DNA of 64,000 nt from Sphingomonas sp. SCN 67-18. Its GTDB lineage: Bacteria > Pseudomonadota > Alphaproteobacteria > Sphingomonadales > Sphingomonadaceae. Every line of letters starts with the position of its first letter. The first letter of the stretch is position 1. Shown piece after piece: positions 34,181 to 43,600 of the stretch. The translations under genes and the position numbers were made by a program. The DNA is taken from contig NZ_MEFG01000014.1 in the NCBI RefSeq assembly GCF_001724715.1, forward strand, positions 39,315 to 103,314, written 5' to 3'. The notes beneath the pieces were generated by a model, which ran no database searches, had not been told where the DNA came from, and was given only the letters and a program-made list of their open reading frames with translations.

Positions 34181-35005
34181 ATGACCGAATATATGACCGT
34201 CACCGACGCCAGCCCGCTGGCCCGCACCCATGCGATCAAGCTGCACGGGCCGGAAGGATTCACCGGCATGCGCGCCGCCGGTCGGCTGGCCGCAGAGGTG
34301 CTGGACGCGCTTGTGCCGCATGTGGTGCCCGGCGTGACCACCGCCGCGCTGGACGATATGGTGCGCGAGCATATGCTGCGCGCGGGCGGTGTGCCGGCGA
34401 CGCTCGGCTATCGCGGCTTCACCCACAGCTGCTGCATCTCCATCAACCATGTCGTCTGCCACGGCATCCCCGGCGCCAAGACGCTGAAGGACGGCGATAT
34501 CGCCAATATCGACGTGACGGTGATCGTCGACGGCTGGCACGGCGACACCAGCCGGATGTTCCTCGTCGGCGATGTCGGGGTGAAGGCGCGGCGGCTGGTC
34601 GACGTCACCTACCAGGCGATGATGCTGGGCATCGCGCAGGCGCGGCCGGGCAACCGGATGGGCGACATCGCGCACGCCATCCAGAGCTTTGCCGAAAAGC
34701 ATCGCTACGGCGTGGTGCGCGATTTCTGCGGCCATGGCGTGGGCCGGGTGTTCCACGATTCGCCGGAGGTCATCCATGCCGGGCGGCCGGGCACCGGCCC
34801 GGAGCTGAAGCCGGGCATGTTCTTCACCATCGAGCCGATGATCAACATCGGCCGCCCGGACGTGAAGGTGCTGGACGACGGCTGGACGGCGGTGACGCGC
34901 GACCGCTCGCTCTCCGCCCAGTTCGAGCATTCCGTCGGCATCACCGAGGACGGCTGCGAGATTTTCACCAAAAGCCCGGCGGGTCTGGACGCGCCGCCCT
35001 ATTGA
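34181..35005 (+). CDS. map: Methionine aminopeptidase, type I
   Basis: The product is 274 aa. Dinuclear metal ligands are visible: the two Asp of ANIDVTVIVDGWHGDTS, His in FCGHGVGRVFHD, Glu in FTIEPMINIG, and Glu in SAQFEHSVGI. It removes the initiator Met from nascent proteins. The start at ATG 34181 gives normal length; a second ATG four codons later is possible. A longer plus-strand frame upstream is a shadow of the glycosyltransferase and CinA-like genes. A structured element follows its stop directly. Confidence 0.95.
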   Translation: MTEYMTVTDASPLARTHAIKLHGPEGFTGMRAAGRLAAEVLDALVPHVVPGVTTAALDDMVREHMLRAGGVPATLGYRGFTHSCCISINHVVCHGIPGAKTLKDGDIANIDVTVIVDGWHGDTSRMFLVGDVGVKARRLVDVTYQAMMLGIAQARPGNRMGDIAHAIQSFAEKHRYGVVRDFCGHGVGRVFHDSPEVIHAGRPGTGPELKPGMFFTIEPMINIGRPDVKVLDDGWTAVTRDRSLSAQFEHSVGITEDGCEIFTKSPAGLDAPPY

Positions 35006-35080
35006 GACCGCCGGCCCTGCCTGAATTTCAGGCAGATCTCACCCGACTGCCCAGCGAAAGGGCAGCATCCACCGGCGGTC
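35006..35080. other. Three-helix structured element after map
   Basis: A 9-bp closing stem (GACCGCCGG 35006-35014 with CCGGCGGTC 35072-35080) encloses two perfect hairpins. The first is CTGCCTGAA/TTCAGGCAG (35017-35035), and the second is CTGCCC/GGGCAG with loop AGCGAAA (35047-35065). The closing stem begins on the base after the map stop codon. No T-run follows, so it is not a standard intrinsic terminator. The arms are self-complementary, so the fold can form on either strand. Confidence 0.6.
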
Positions 35081-35116
35081 CCTGGCTGAATGCGCCCATT
35101 TCTGCGGTTCGCGGAT

Positions 35117-35132
35117 TGGCACGCTTATTGAA
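35117..35132 (+). promoter_or_regulatory. Sigma-54 (RpoN) promoter of glnBA
   Basis: TGGCACG-CTTA-TTGAA matches the -24 element exactly and the -12 element with one change (consensus TTGCA). It lies 40 bp upstream of glnB. Nitrogen control of glnBA by NtrC and RpoN is well known in alphaproteobacteria. Confidence 0.75.
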
Positions 35133-35171
35133 ACATGTTGGTCACGCGTTCGCGCGGGGGAGTGAGATTAA

Positions 35172-35510
<339 letters not shown>

Positions 35511-35564
35511 CATCCACTCCCTGCCGATCCCCATATCCAGCTTTACCGAGGAAGGTTGACCGAC

Positions 35565-36977
35565 ATGGCGAATACTGCCGCAACTGTGCTGAAGATGATC
35601 AAGGAAAAGGAGATCGAGTGGGTCGACCTCCGCTTCACCGATCCGCGCGGCAAATGGCACCACCTGACCATGGTCGCCGGGCTGATCGACGAGGACGCGC
35701 TGACCGATGGCCTGATGTTCGACGGCTCGTCCATCGCCGGCTGGAAGGTCATCAACGAAAGCGACATGACGTTGATGCCCGATCTGGACGCGGTCTATGT
35801 CGACCCCTTCTCCGCGACGCCGATGCTGATCATGATCTGCGACATCGTCGATCCCGGCACGGGCGAGCTTTATTCGCGCGATCCGCGCTCCACCGCGAAG
35901 CGGGCCGAGGCCTATGTGAAGGCCACCGGCATCGGCGACACCGTCTATATCGGCCCGGAAGCCGAATTCTTCATGTTCGACGACGTCCGCTTCGAGAACG
36001 GCTATTCCACCAGCTATTACAAGATCGACGACATCGAGCTGCCGGGCAATAGCGGCCGCGAATATGAAGGCGGCAACATGGCGCACCGGCCGCGCGCCAA
36101 GGGCGGCTATTTCCCCGTCGCGCCGGTCGACAGCGCGGTCGACATCCGCGCCGAGATGGTCTCGACCATGATCGAGATGGGCCTGCCGTGCGACAAGCAT
36201 CATCATGAAGTGGCGGCCGCGCAGCATGAGCTGGGCCTCACCTTCGGCACGCTGACGCAGACGGCGGACCGGATGCAGATCTACAAATATGTCGTCCACA
36301 TGGTCGCCCATGCCTATGGCAAGACGGCCACCTTCATGCCCAAACCGATCAAGGAAGATAATGGCTCGGGCATGCACACGCACCTATCGATCTGGGAAAA
36401 GGGCAAGCCGCTCTTCGCCGGCAACGGCTATGCCGGCCTGTCGGAAACAGCGCTGTTCTTCATCGGCGGCATCATCCACCACGCCAAGGCGTGCAACGCC
36501 TTCACCAACCCGACGACCAACAGCTACAAGCGGCTGGTGCCGGGTTATGAAGCGCCGGTGCTGCTCGCTTATTCCAGCCGCAACCGGTCCGCATCCTGCC
36601 GCATCCCCTATGGCACCGGGGCGAAGGCGAAGCGGGTGGAATGCCGCTTCCCGGACGCGCTGGCCAATCCCTATCTGTGCTACGCGGCCCTCACCATGGC
36701 CGGGCTGGACGGCATCCAGAACCGCATCCACCCGGGCGAGGCGATGGACAAGAATCTCTACGACCTGCCGCCGGCCGAGCTGGCGGACGTGCCCACCGTC
36801 TGCGGTTCGCTGCGCGAGGCGCTCGAGGCGCTGAAGGCGGACAACGCCTTCCTGCTCAAGGGCGATGTGTTCACCAAGGACCAGATCGATTCCTACATCG
36901 ACCTGAAATGGGAAGAAAATGCCCGCTGGGAAATGGCGCCCAGCCCGGTCGAATTCGAAATGTACTATTCGGGCTGA
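35565..36977 (+). CDS. glnA: Glutamine synthetase type I
   Basis: The product is 470 aa from ATG 35565, after GAGGAAGG; an in-frame TTG nine bases upstream is unlikely. Motifs include [32 protein letters not shown] (ATP/ammonia site), and NRSASCRIP. The adenylylation Tyr near residue 399 sits in NLYDLPPAE. It makes glutamine from glutamate, ammonia and ATP. It is cotranscribed with glnB, which controls its adenylylation state. A hairpin follows the gene. Confidence 0.97.
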   Translation: MANTAATVLKMIKEKEIEWVDLRFTDPRGKWHHLTMVAGLIDEDALTDGLMFDGSSIAGWKVINESDMTLMPDLDAVYVDPFSATPMLIMICDIVDPGTGELYSRDPRSTAKRAEAYVKATGIGDTVYIGPEAEFFMFDDVRFENGYSTSYYKIDDIELPGNSGREYEGGNMAHRPRAKGGYFPVAPVDSAVDIRAEMVSTMIEMGLPCDKHHHEVAAAQHELGLTFGTLTQTADRMQIYKYVVHMVAHAYGKTATFMPKPIKEDNGSGMHTHLSIWEKGKPLFAGNGYAGLSETALFFIGGIIHHAKACNAFTNPTTNSYKRLVPGYEAPVLLAYSSRNRSASCRIPYGTGAKAKRVECRFPDALANPYLCYAALTMAGLDGIQNRIHPGEAMDKNLYDLPPAELADVPTVCGSLREALEALKADNAFLLKGDVFTKDQIDSYIDLKWEENARWEMAPSPVEFEMYYSG

Positions 36978-36991
36978 TCCCGGCCCCACGG

Positions 36992-37023
36992 TTCCGCCCG
37001 GCCCGCGCAGGTGCCGGGCGGAA
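36992..37023 (+). terminator. Hairpin after glnA
   Basis: A perfect 11-bp inverted repeat TTCCGCCCGGC/GCCGGGCGGAA with a 10-nt loop lies 15 bp after the glnA stop, followed only by a weak T-rich stretch. It is a probable end of the glnBA transcript. Confidence 0.5.
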
Positions 37024-37088
37024 GCCCTTGTCAGTTGCGGATAAAGACGCGATCTAGGGTGCCCCATCGCATCCCAGGAGCTTCCCCC

Positions 37089-38513
37089 ATGCGCGACTAT
37101 AGCAGGCATTATATCAACGGCATGTGGGTGGAGAGCGAGGGCGGCACCCGCCACCTGGTGATCAATCCCGCCACCGAACAACCCTGCACCGAAATCATGC
37201 TGGGCAGCCAGGCGGACGTCGACAAGGCGGTCGCCGCGGCGCGGACCGCGTTCGAAAGCTATGCACGGACCAGCCCGGCAGAGCGCATCGCGCTGCTCCA
37301 GCGCATCGTCGCCGAATATGAAAGGCGCATCCCCGACATTGCCGAGGCGATCTCCACCGAAATGGGTTGCCCCATCGCCGTGGCGCGGACGTCGCAGGCG
37401 GGCAGCGGCCTTGGCCACCTGAAGGCGGCGATCACCGCGCTGGAAGGCTTTTCGTTTGAGGAGCAGGTGGGCGCCAACCGGGTGGTGCGCGAGCCGATCG
37501 GCGTGGTGGCGCTGATCACGCCGTGGAACTGGCCGTTGAACCAGATCGCGGCCAAAGTGGCCCCCGCCATCGCCGCCGGTTGCACGATGATCCTGAAACC
37601 GTCGGAAGAAACGCCGGCATCCGCCGCCGTCTTCGCGGAGGTGATGGACGCGGCGGGCGTCCCGCCGGGGGTGTTCAACCTTGTCCAGGGCAGCGGCCCC
37701 GGCGTCGGCGAGGCGCTGTCGAAACACAAGGGCGTGGACATGGTGAGTTTCACCGGATCGACCCGGGCGGGGATTCTCGTCGCGCGCAACGCGGCGGAAA
37801 CGGTGAAGCGCGTCCACCAGGAACTGGGCGGCAAATCGCCCAACATCATCCTTGAGGGCGCCGATCTGGACAAGGCGATCCCCGCCGGGCTCAACCGGGT
37901 GCTGATCAATTCCGGCCAGAGCTGCGTCGCCCCGGCGCGGATGCTGGTCCACGCATCGCAATATGCCGATGCGGCGAAGATCGCCGCGGCCAAGATGGAA
38001 TCGACCCGGACCGGCGACCCGGCCGAGGACGGCCGCCATATCGGCCCCGTCGTCAACAAGGCGCAATATGACAAGATACAGGGGTTGATCCGGACCGCGA
38101 TCGAGGAAGGCGCGACGCTGGCGGCCGGCGGGCCGGGCCGGCCGGAAGGGCAGGACAAGGGCTATTATATCCGCCCCACCTTGTTCACGGACGTGACCCC
38201 GGACATGACCATCGCCCGCGAGGAGATTTTCGGCCCGGTGGTGACGATGATCCGCTACGCCGACGAGGATGAGGCCGTCCGCATCGCCAATGACACCGAT
38301 TATGGCCTGAGCGCCGTCATCTCCGGCGATCCCGCCAGGGCAAAGGCCATCTTCCCCCGCCTGCGCGCCGGCATGATCTACGTGAACGGCGGCACCTCCG
38401 GCTATGACATGCCGTTCGGCGGCTACAAGCAATCGGGCAACGGCCGCGAATATGGCAAGTTCGGCCTCGCGGAGTTCATGGAAGTGAAGGCGGTGCTGGG
38501 CGACCTGGACTGA
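37089..38513 (+). CDS. NAD(P)-dependent aldehyde dehydrogenase
   Basis: The 474-aa product starts at ATG 37089 behind AGGAG. Catalytic residues are visible: general base Glu245 in HQELGGKSPN and nucleophile Cys279 in NSGQSCVAPAR. Cofactor motifs are ITPWNWPLNQI and FTGSTRAGILV. The C-terminal PFGGYKQSGNGREYG is present. It oxidises an aldehyde to the acid; the substrate is not evident. It stands alone after glnA. Confidence 0.94.
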   Translation: MRDYSRHYINGMWVESEGGTRHLVINPATEQPCTEIMLGSQADVDKAVAAARTAFESYARTSPAERIALLQRIVAEYERRIPDIAEAISTEMGCPIAVARTSQAGSGLGHLKAAITALEGFSFEEQVGANRVVREPIGVVALITPWNWPLNQIAAKVAPAIAAGCTMILKPSEETPASAAVFAEVMDAAGVPPGVFNLVQGSGPGVGEALSKHKGVDMVSFTGSTRAGILVARNAAETVKRVHQELGGKSPNIILEGADLDKAIPAGLNRVLINSGQSCVAPARMLVHASQYADAAKIAAAKMESTRTGDPAEDGRHIGPVVNKAQYDKIQGLIRTAIEEGATLAAGGPGRPEGQDKGYYIRPTLFTDVTPDMTIAREEIFGPVVTMIRYADEDEAVRIANDTDYGLSAVISGDPARAKAIFPRLRAGMIYVNGGTSGYDMPFGGYKQSGNGREYGKFGLAEFMEVKAVLGDLD

Positions 38514-38523
38514 GGCCACGGAT

Positions 38524-38886
38524 TCATAAGCGCGGACCAAAGCGGTCGAGCGGACTGAGAGCGGCTGGGCCGTCATGAGCCTGCCCGGCAGCGGCGCTCT
38601 GCCGAATCGGGAATCGCGCCCATCGACAACATGCGGATTTTGGCCTTGAGCCGGCCTCGGCCGCGACCGAGGCCATGGTCTCGATGCCCCCTTTTGCCGT
38701 TGCAGCCTGTCGGTGAGGACGCGCGGATGTGCTGTCGGTCATCTGGATGACGCGGTCATGCGCAGCGGTAACCGTGTCAGCCATCCGGTTCCACACGCCT
38801 GCCTTCAGCCAGCACGCGAAGCGGTTGCAGCCGGCCATGGCGCGCCGCACGGTTTGTTGGGCAGCGGCGGTGCGATCACGCGCCAT
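38524..38886 (-). pseudogene. IS5-family transposase remnant
   Basis: The minus-strand frame has NRFACWLKAGVWNRMAD, then VIQMTDSTSARPHRQAATAKGG and late AAGQAHDGPAA. These match IS5-type DDE transposases around the first catalytic Asp (MxDSTxxRxHxxAAGAKGG) and the GQAHD segment. The gene is far shorter than the usual ~260 aa, the sequence between these blocks is shifted, and the second Asp and Glu are missing. No terminal inverted repeats were found, so it is a decayed fragment. Confidence 0.7.
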
Positions 38887-38980
38887 TCGAAGTCAGTCGC
38901 ATGGCGAGTCTGAATCGGAGTTTGCCATCACCGGAATGTTCTCGGTAGCGTCGGTTAGACGGATCTGCTTCACTACCCGA

Positions 38981-39358
38981 ATGCGCCCATGGGCAACCGC
39001 GACGATCATGCTGGCCATGTTGGCGGCAATGTTGGTGCTTGGTGGCTGTAACCGGCCTATTTCTGATCCCGGGAAGCTCCAGGCAATTCGCGCCGAAGCT
39101 CAAGCACTGGTGGATACGTACCCGCCGGAGCAGCCGAACCGCTGGAGAAACGTCCCAGCGGAACAATGGCCAAGCGTCATCGCAAGTCTTCAACCGCAGC
39201 GTGTTGAGGTTTACAGATGGGGTGTCGATATAACGATCAAAGCCGGCTTTGACGGGGGTTGGGGCTATGCAGTGCCACGACGCAAATCGGACCTCCCTAT
39301 GCCCACGGCTTGTTATTCAGAGCCCGGCCCGGGCGTGTTCTGGCACGGGCCATGCTGA
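38981..39358 (+). CDS. Small lipoprotein of unknown function
   Basis: The product is 125 aa with a lipoprotein signal: hydrophobic MLAMLAAMLVLGGC (lipobox LGGC, Cys about residue 22). The short mature domain includes PAEQWPSVIASLQPQRVEVY and ends in a Cys. It is compatible with attachment to the inner leaflet of the outer membrane. The ATG at 38981 lacks a good ribosome site; ATG 39008 would also preserve the signal. It lies beside the transposase remnant and converges with tamB. I do not recognise the family. Confidence 0.6.
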   Translation: MRPWATATIMLAMLAAMLVLGGCNRPISDPGKLQAIRAEAQALVDTYPPEQPNRWRNVPAEQWPSVIASLQPQRVEVYRWGVDITIKAGFDGGWGYAVPRRKSDLPMPTACYSEPGPGVFWHGPC

Positions 39359-39415
39359 CATAACCTACCAAGATCGCTGATTTTCTTCCACTTTTCGGGT
39401 CGCCACCCGGGCCGC

Positions 39416-42400
39416 TCAATAATCCTTCGATACGCGCAGGTTGACGCTTTCGCGGCCCAGCGTCGAGATGCTGGAGAGCAGCGACAGCCAGCGGGTGATC
39501 TGGAACTCGACGCGCGTCGCCGAATAGCCCTGCCCATCGGTGATCACCTCAACAAAGGTGCGGCGGGTGAGATATTTGCCCGCCGCGATCGACGTGCCCT
39601 GGCCCAGCGTCGGATCCGCCGGCAGGATGCGCAGCCGATCAAGCCCGGCCGCCTGGCGGACGGCGTTGATCGGGTTCAGGCCGTTGCCGCCGCCCTGCAG
39701 CGCGGCCACCGCCGCCGCCAGCTGCAGGGCCTCCGGCGCGGAAAGGTTGGTGATCGACGTGCCGAACAGCAGGCGTGAAAGCAGTTCGTCCTCGGGCAGA
39801 GCGGGCACGCTGGAAAAGGCGATCTCCGGCTTCTGGCCCGTCCCCGTCACCTTGATCGTCGCATTGAGGCCCTGAAGATTGGCCTGCGCGGCGATATCGA
39901 GCACCGGATCGGCGGGGACGGCGCCGGTGAAGCGGATGGTGCCGCGGTCGAGATCGAACCGGCGGCCCGCAAATTCATAGCCGCCGCGCACCAGATCCGC
40001 CCGGCCGGTAATGGCCGGTTCCTCCACCGTGCCGCCAATCTCCAGATCGGCGCGCCATTCGCTGTCCAGCCCAAGTCCCGTCACCATCAGCCGGTTGCGC
40101 GCCCGCGCCTTCAGCGCCAGCTGCCACGGCCGGGTGACGGGGGCATCGTCCATGCCTTCGCCGGGCCGGTTGATCTCCGTCACGACCAGCCGGGGTACCG
40201 CTTGCGCGGCCTCCGCCCGGCCAAGGCGGAAACGGCTGCGGTCGAGCACGACATCGCCGCCGATGGTGCCGCCGGACCCGTCCGATTTGATGGTCAGCGG
40301 CCCGGTGACCGTCGCGCCGATGTCGTCGCGGTCGAGCAGCACGGCGTCCTTCGCCGCTATCGCCAGGTCGATGCCGAACCCGTTGGCAGCGGAAAGGTCG
40401 AACGCGCCGGTGCCGGAAACGGTGCCGCCATTGCCGGCATTGGCGGAGAACTGGTCGATCACCAGCCGCGATCCGTCGAACCGGCCGCTCGCCTTCATGC
40501 CGGTGAGCACCGTGCCGGTGACGGCGCTTTCCAGCCGGGCATTTTCGGTGCGGATCGACCCGCGAATCCGGGGATCGGACAATTGGCCGGTCAGGTCGGC
40601 GCCAACCGCGACGGGGCCGGACAGGTCGATGATCTCGACGCCGGTCAGCCGCCAGAGCGTGTCCGCCGGGCCGTTATAGCGCAGCTGCGCGAACAGCGGC
40701 GCATTGGCCAGCCGCTCGAACACATTGCCTTCGGTGCCGAGCGGGGCCAGCCGCGCCTGCGCCCGGCCGATCGTCTTGCCGCCGCTGGCGACAACCGCGC
40801 GCGCCGCGGCGCCGTTGCCCCGGATCGCCGCCTTCAGCCCGACATCGACCGGCTGCGACGACAGCACCAGCCCGGACCGGGTCAGCCCGCGAATGGTGAC
40901 GTCCATATCGCCGCTCGGCAGCGATCCGCGCTCCGACCGGTAGGAGAGGCGGCCGCTGGCATTGCCGCCAAGGCCCAGCGCCGGATAGCCGATGTCGAGG
41001 ATGGTGAGCGGCAGCCGCTCCACCGTTGCGTCGACCTGGTTGACGTCGCCGGAGAACAGCCCGCCCAGCCGGGCGGCGCCGCCGGCAAAGCTGATCCCGG
41101 TCTGGCCCAGCCGCCAGCCGCCATCCTGCCGGGTGAGCACCGCCGGGCTGGTCAGCTGCAGCGGGCGGCGATCGACCGTGCCGCCGCCGGTGATGCTGAT
41201 CCTGTCCGGTGACACGTCAGCCACCGCCTGCATGTCGAACGCCCGCCCGCGCGATCCTGCAAAGGCGGCCCGCACCGTGCCGGTGCCGCCCTTCAGCTTG
41301 GCGCTCGCGGCTAGCTGCGCCAGCGCCAGCCCGCCGCGGCGGATGCTCCGCGCCGTCACCGTGGCGTCGATGCCCATGCCCGCCGGGTCGAGCAGTATAT
41401 CCCCGTCCAGCGAGGCGCGCTGGATGAAGATGGGCGGCGGCCCGGCAAAGCGCGCGCCGCGCACGTCGATGCTTGCGGCGATCCGCTGGATTCCGCCGGG
41501 CCGGTCGAACCGCAGATCGCCGGAGACGCCGCCGCCCGACAACTGCAGGCGGCCATCGAACCCGCCCGCGCCCGAAACGAGCTCACCCTGCGCGCGGCTG
41601 CCCGAAACATCCAGCGTCGCAATCTGGATCCGCGCCGGCGCGCCCGGCGGCAACAGGATCGCGCCGTTGCTGGTGAACGGCCCCAGCGTCGATCCGCCAT
41701 TGGCCTTGTAGGCAAAGCCCGCCGTATTGGGCTCCAGCAGCGCATGGACGTTGCGCAGCCCCAGCGCATCCATCGGCCGGGGCAGGAACAGCTCAAGCCT
41801 TGGCCGGTCGATCTGCCCGTCCAGCACCAGCCGCACCGGCCCATAGCTTTGCTGGCGGCCGCTGCCTTCGAAATGGAAACTGCCGTCCTTGCGGCGATAG
41901 CCATTGCCGGAAAGGCTGATATGCGGCGCGGTCAGCCTGAGGCCGATCAGGTGCAAAATGCCGTCCGGCCCGCGTTCCAGCCGCGTGTCGATGTGCGGCA
42001 GCCCGCCCGCCAGCGAGGCCAGGAAGGCGTTGTCCAGCCGCCGCATCCACGCCTGCCCGCGCCCGACGATGCGCACCCCATGCCCGTTCGGGCCGGGCAC
42101 CACCTTCAGCTCCGTCCTGACGTCGACAATGCCGAGGCCGGGGATCAGATAACGCTGCAACTGGCCGGTGAAACCGATATCGTAGCGCCCGGTCGCCAGA
42201 TCGACGAGGATCGAGAGGGTGCTGGTCAGCTTGTCGGATTTGAGCTTCAGCCCGTCTCCGCTGATCGTCGCCGCACTTACCCGCAGCAGGCCCTCGATCG
42301 ACAGGTTGCGCAGGATGCCGCCCGCCACGTCGCCCACGCCGGTGACGCGCGCGGCGCTCAGCCGGATCGGCACGGTCACCGGGCTTGGCCCCAGCGTGCC

Positions 42401-43600
42401 CTTGCCGGCGGCGCGGACCTGTTCGAACCCGGTCTCATCGAACGCCACGCCCGGCGCGGTGAGCAGATATTCGAAACGCGCCCGGCCGAACGCGCCATCG
42501 AAGAGCAGCTTCAGCGCAATGTCCCGGCCGCGCATATTGGGCACCATCGCCGCCGGCTGGAGCAGGTCGACATCGACCCGCATATTGTCGAACGCGCTCT
42601 CGGCCAGGTCGAGCACACCGTCCGCCTTAATGGCCAGCGCGGCGGAGCGCACGGAAAGCGCGGTCGTCAGCCGGCGCTTGTCCAGCTCAGCTGTGCCGTT
42701 GATCAGGACGCGCGGGGCGGAAAGCCGCGCCAGCCGCCCGGTGGTGATGCGGGCGGGAAAGGCGGTGCCGGTCAGCGTATAGCGGCCCTTCTGCGCGCCC
42801 AGCGCCAGATCGACGATCCGCTCGCCGCCCATGTCGAGCAGGGCCTTGCCCTGCCAGGCGGTCCAGCGGCCATCGCCGTTCACCTGCAGCGCGACCGGCC
42901 GTCTGGTGCCGATGATCTTGCCGAACACGCCATTGGCCTCGGCATCCAGCCGCGCGTCCAGGTCGAAACGGTCGCGGTCCGGCTCTGCATCCAGCGCCAG
43001 CGCCAGCCGGTCTCCGCGGCCGACAGCCGCATCGAGCTTCACCATCGCCCGGCCGCCCCGGATGTCGGCCCGGCCGGAGAGGCGGCCCGATTGCGCCTTG
43101 CCGGCAATGGCGGCGCCGACATGCAGGCGGTCGATCCGCAATTCGTCCACCCGGATATCGAAGCCGGGCAGGACCGGCCCCTTCTTCTTCGACGGCCTGA
43201 GCTTCGGCAGCTTGTGCAGCGTGGCGAGCCGGGCGGTGGCGCTGTTGATCGACAGGCGGTTGGCAAGCCAGGCGGTGGGCCGCCAATCCAGCGCGATGTC
43301 CGGCGACGAGAAGACCAGCCCTTCGGGATCGTAGATCCGCACGTCCTTCAGCCGCGAACGGCTGTAGATCGACCCCTCGATCCGCCCGACATGAATCTTG
43401 AGGCCGGACGAGGGAGAGAGAGCGGCGATCCGGTCGGTCAGGAAGCGATGCCCGGGCGCGGTATCGAGCGACCAGAGCGCCGCGAGCAGCAGCACGACCA
43501 GCGCCAGCGGGATGGCGGCGATCCAGCCCAGCCATCGCAGCCCGCGCCGGGCCGGAGCCGAAGGCGGCGGCGCGCCTTCTTCGGCTTCCTCCGCCGCCAT
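39416..43600 (-). CDS. tamB: Translocation/assembly module protein TamB
   Basis: The 1,394-aa protein has an N-terminal transmembrane anchor (IPLALVVLLLAALWSLDTA). A very long body of repeating beta strands, typical of AsmA/TamB bridge proteins, follows. The C-terminal DUF490-type domain includes FDLDRGTIRFTGAVPADPVL, PALPEDELLSRLLFGTSI and a C-terminal Phe/Tyr-type ending. TamB spans the periplasm and works with TamA in inserting outer-membrane proteins; bridge proteins of this class may also carry phospholipids. Its start codon overlaps the tamA stop by one base (TGATG). Confidence 0.93.
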   Translation of the reverse strand: MAAEEAEEGAPPPSAPARRGLRWLGWIAAIPLALVVLLLAALWSLDTAPGHRFLTDRIAALSPSSGLKIHVGRIEGSIYSRSRLKDVRIYDPEGLVFSSPDIALDWRPTAWLANRLSINSATARLATLHKLPKLRPSKKKGPVLPGFDIRVDELRIDRLHVGAAIAGKAQSGRLSGRADIRGGRAMVKLDAAVGRGDRLALALDAEPDRDRFDLDARLDAEANGVFGKIIGTRRPVALQVNGDGRWTAWQGKALLDMGGERIVDLALGAQKGRYTLTGTAFPARITTGRLARLSAPRVLINGTAELDKRRLTTALSVRSAALAIKADGVLDLAESAFDNMRVDVDLLQPAAMVPNMRGRDIALKLLFDGAFGRARFEYLLTAPGVAFDETGFEQVRAAGKGTLGPSPVTVPIRLSAARVTGVGDVAGGILRNLSIEGLLRVSAATISGDGLKLKSDKLTSTLSILVDLATGRYDIGFTGQLQRYLIPGLGIVDVRTELKVVPGPNGHGVRIVGRGQAWMRRLDNAFLASLAGGLPHIDTRLERGPDGILHLIGLRLTAPHISLSGNGYRRKDGSFHFEGSGRQQSYGPVRLVLDGQIDRPRLELFLPRPMDALGLRNVHALLEPNTAGFAYKANGGSTLGPFTSNGAILLPPGAPARIQIATLDVSGSRAQGELVSGAGGFDGRLQLSGGGVSGDLRFDRPGGIQRIAASIDVRGARFAGPPPIFIQRASLDGDILLDPAGMGIDATVTARSIRRGGLALAQLAASAKLKGGTGTVRAAFAGSRGRAFDMQAVADVSPDRISITGGGTVDRRPLQLTSPAVLTRQDGGWRLGQTGISFAGGAARLGGLFSGDVNQVDATVERLPLTILDIGYPALGLGGNASGRLSYRSERGSLPSGDMDVTIRGLTRSGLVLSSQPVDVGLKAAIRGNGAAARAVVASGGKTIGRAQARLAPLGTEGNVFERLANAPLFAQLRYNGPADTLWRLTGVEIIDLSGPVAVGADLTGQLSDPRIRGSIRTENARLESAVTGTVLTGMKASGRFDGSRLVIDQFSANAGNGGTVSGTGAFDLSAANGFGIDLAIAAKDAVLLDRDDIGATVTGPLTIKSDGSGGTIGGDVVLDRSRFRLGRAEAAQAVPRLVVTEINRPGEGMDDAPVTRPWQLALKARARNRLMVTGLGLDSEWRADLEIGGTVEEPAITGRADLVRGGYEFAGRRFDLDRGTIRFTGAVPADPVLDIAAQANLQGLNATIKVTGTGQKPEIAFSSVPALPEDELLSRLLFGTSITNLSAPEALQLAAAVAALQGGGNGLNPINAVRQAAGLDRLRILPADPTLGQGTSIAAGKYLTRRTFVEVITDGQGYSATRVEFQITRWLSLLSSISTLGRESVNLRVSKDY

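Noticed and set aside
36384..38576. Minus-strand frame of 730 codons
   Set aside because: It is antisense to glnA and the aldehyde dehydrogenase, both unambiguous.
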